From: UBA920 sp038257015
Lineage (GTDB): Bacteria > Patescibacteriota > Doudnabacteria > UBA920
NCBI GenBank assembly: GCA_038257015.1
Contig: JBBSJS010000011.1
Location: 1 to 23,405, forward strand
Direction of reading: 5' to 3'
DNA length: 23,405 nt
Below the pieces are notes generated by a model that was given only the letters and a program-made list of their open reading frames with translations, was not told the origin of the DNA and did not search any database. Positions 22,573 through 23,405 of the stretch are shown one piece after another (the first letter of the stretch is position 1; every line of letters starts with the position of its first letter). The translations under genes were made by a program, and so were the position numbers.

Positions 22573-23405
22573 TTATTCAATGTATTGTCTTTCGCTAGGC
22601 TCAACTATGAACCCGCCCACAGCTTCATTTTCTTGAGGTATTGGTTCTGTAATAGGTTCTGCCGGAGTTTCTGTTGGCTGTAGGATAGTTGTTGGAGTTG
22701 AGGGTTTTGTTGTAATAATTCCTTTAACTACAGGGTTGGTTTCTACTGTTGTTGATGGGGTGCTGTTGTTAACTAAAATTTGGATTTTGGTAGCAGTGAT
22801 GTTGTTCTCTGATTTTAGAGCTGTAACAGTTACTTCACCTGTTAAATTAGCTGGAACAGTATTTACAACTTCACCTAATGAATTAAAATATACAGTTTGC
22901 TCGTTAATTATAAAAGTGGTATCTCCTATAACTAAGGCATTATCTTGAAAACTCTTGACCAGTCCTGTTATTGAAATTTCTTCTGGTTGTGGTATTTCAT
23001 CTTTGGCTGTAGAAATTATTCTCGCTAAAGTTATTTCATTTTCTTTAGTTGAGTTTAAAGCAATAGTTGTTGCTTCTGTTGACTCGGATTGGTTCGAAAG
23101 AGAGGTTAGAACTTCTTTTTGCTCGTTATTGATTGCCACTAGGCTATCTACTAAAGAGGTATTGTTTTCAGTATACAAGTTGGCCAAACTGATCTTAGAA
23201 ACTTCTGCTACTGCTTTTTCTGTTTGTTGTTTCAAAGCTTCGATAGCGACAGCTTTATTCTCGGTTTTACCCGAGTCAATAACCTTCTTAACTTCAGATA
23301 GACGCTTTTGTGCGTATTCAATATTAAGGTAAGCAACTTTTTCTTCATCTAGGGTGAGACTTAAACGAGCTTCCTCGCCAGCTCTCTTTAAAGTATAGAG
23401 CTTGT
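22573..23405 (-). CDS. Exported DUF5667/DUF5666-type protein, N-terminus outside the window
   Basis: The frame is open to the window edge, so about 276 C-terminal residues are visible and the start is missing. The first visible part, L-K-R-A-G-E-E-A-R-L-S-L-T-L-D followed by long helices with L-N-I-E-Y-A-Q-K-R-L-S-E, is the typical DUF5667 pattern: an extracytoplasmic helical domain often found near sigma or anti-sigma genes in Patescibacteria. Visible residues about 143-211 (I-T-G-L-V-K-S-F then L-V-I-G-D-T-T-F-I-I and T-V-Y-F) look like a small DUF5666-type beta domain. A Thr/Pro-rich tail follows, ending near E-R-Q-Y-I-E. The TTG at 23235 is not the real start, since the domain continues upstream. 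Function is unknown; an envelope-stress or surface role is only suggested by the family context. Confidence 0.85.
   Translation of the reverse strand, partial: KLYTLKRAGEEARLSLTLDEEKVAYLNIEYAQKRLSEVKKVIDSGKTENKAVAIEALKQQTEKAVAEVSKISLANLYTENNTSLVDSLVAINNEQKEVLTSLSNQSESTEATTIALNSTKENEITLARIISTAKDEIPQPEEISITGLVKSFQDNALVIGDTTFIINEQTVYFNSLGEVVNTVPANLTGEVTVTALKSENNITATKIQILVNNSTPSTTVETNPVVKGIITTKPSTPTTILQPTETPAEPITEPIPQENEAVGGFIVEPSERQYIE

Overview
The window looks like a piece of a Patescibacteria (Candidate Phyla Radiation) chromosome. The evidence is low GC, very short intergenic gaps, TAA as the usual stop, PrgI/VirB4/VirB6-type secretion genes with no other conjugation genes, a DUF5667/DUF5666-type exported protein, and a cysteine-repeat exported protein of a style common in this group. 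No in-frame UGA occurs in the long genes, so the standard bacterial code applies and the UGA-recoding lineages are unlikely. I cannot place it more finely.

Bases 1-14900 form one plus-strand block built around a minimal type IV secretion-like machine. A first transcript (1-2726) carries three extracytoplasmic or membrane proteins and ends in a clear terminator. A second begins at a TATAAT promoter near 2810. It encodes a 1325-residue VirB6-like channel protein with a large external domain, two unrecognised partner proteins (510 and 314 aa), PrgI (VirB3-like), a VirB4 divided into an N-terminal-domain protein and an ATPase protein, and a Lys/Ala-rich multi-pass membrane protein. A membrane-anchored beta-propeller protein follows from a promoter almost identical to the VirB6 one, which suggests co-regulation. 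VirB4 would supply energy, PrgI and VirB6 the inner-membrane platform and channel, and the Cys-rich and propeller proteins the outward-facing parts. No relaxase, VirD4 or VirB11 is seen here.

Bases 14900-19350 are housekeeping and small genes: radA (plus), a strongly promoted unknown 85-aa gene (minus), recG (minus) and a two-TM PH-like protein (minus).

Bases 19350-22570 are accessory and RNA-rich. Two minus-strand genes (the two-TM protein and a DUF6671 protein) have long leaders that share a promoter and hairpin element. A decayed coding fragment, perhaps Fic-like, lies between them. Two small plus-strand membrane-protein genes sit between near-identical 23-bp direct repeats, one of which overlaps the 3' end of a tRNA-Ser(UGA). 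The tRNA is transcribed from its own promoter behind a leader of about 250 nt that contains two copies of an 80-nt repeat with a covarying hairpin. The window ends inside a DUF5667/DUF5666-type exported protein (minus).

The best candidates for something undescribed are the paired leader elements, the repeat-bearing tRNA leader, the strongly promoted 85-aa gene, and the two unknown proteins embedded in the secretion operon. All family calls are from motif recognition by eye; no database search was run.
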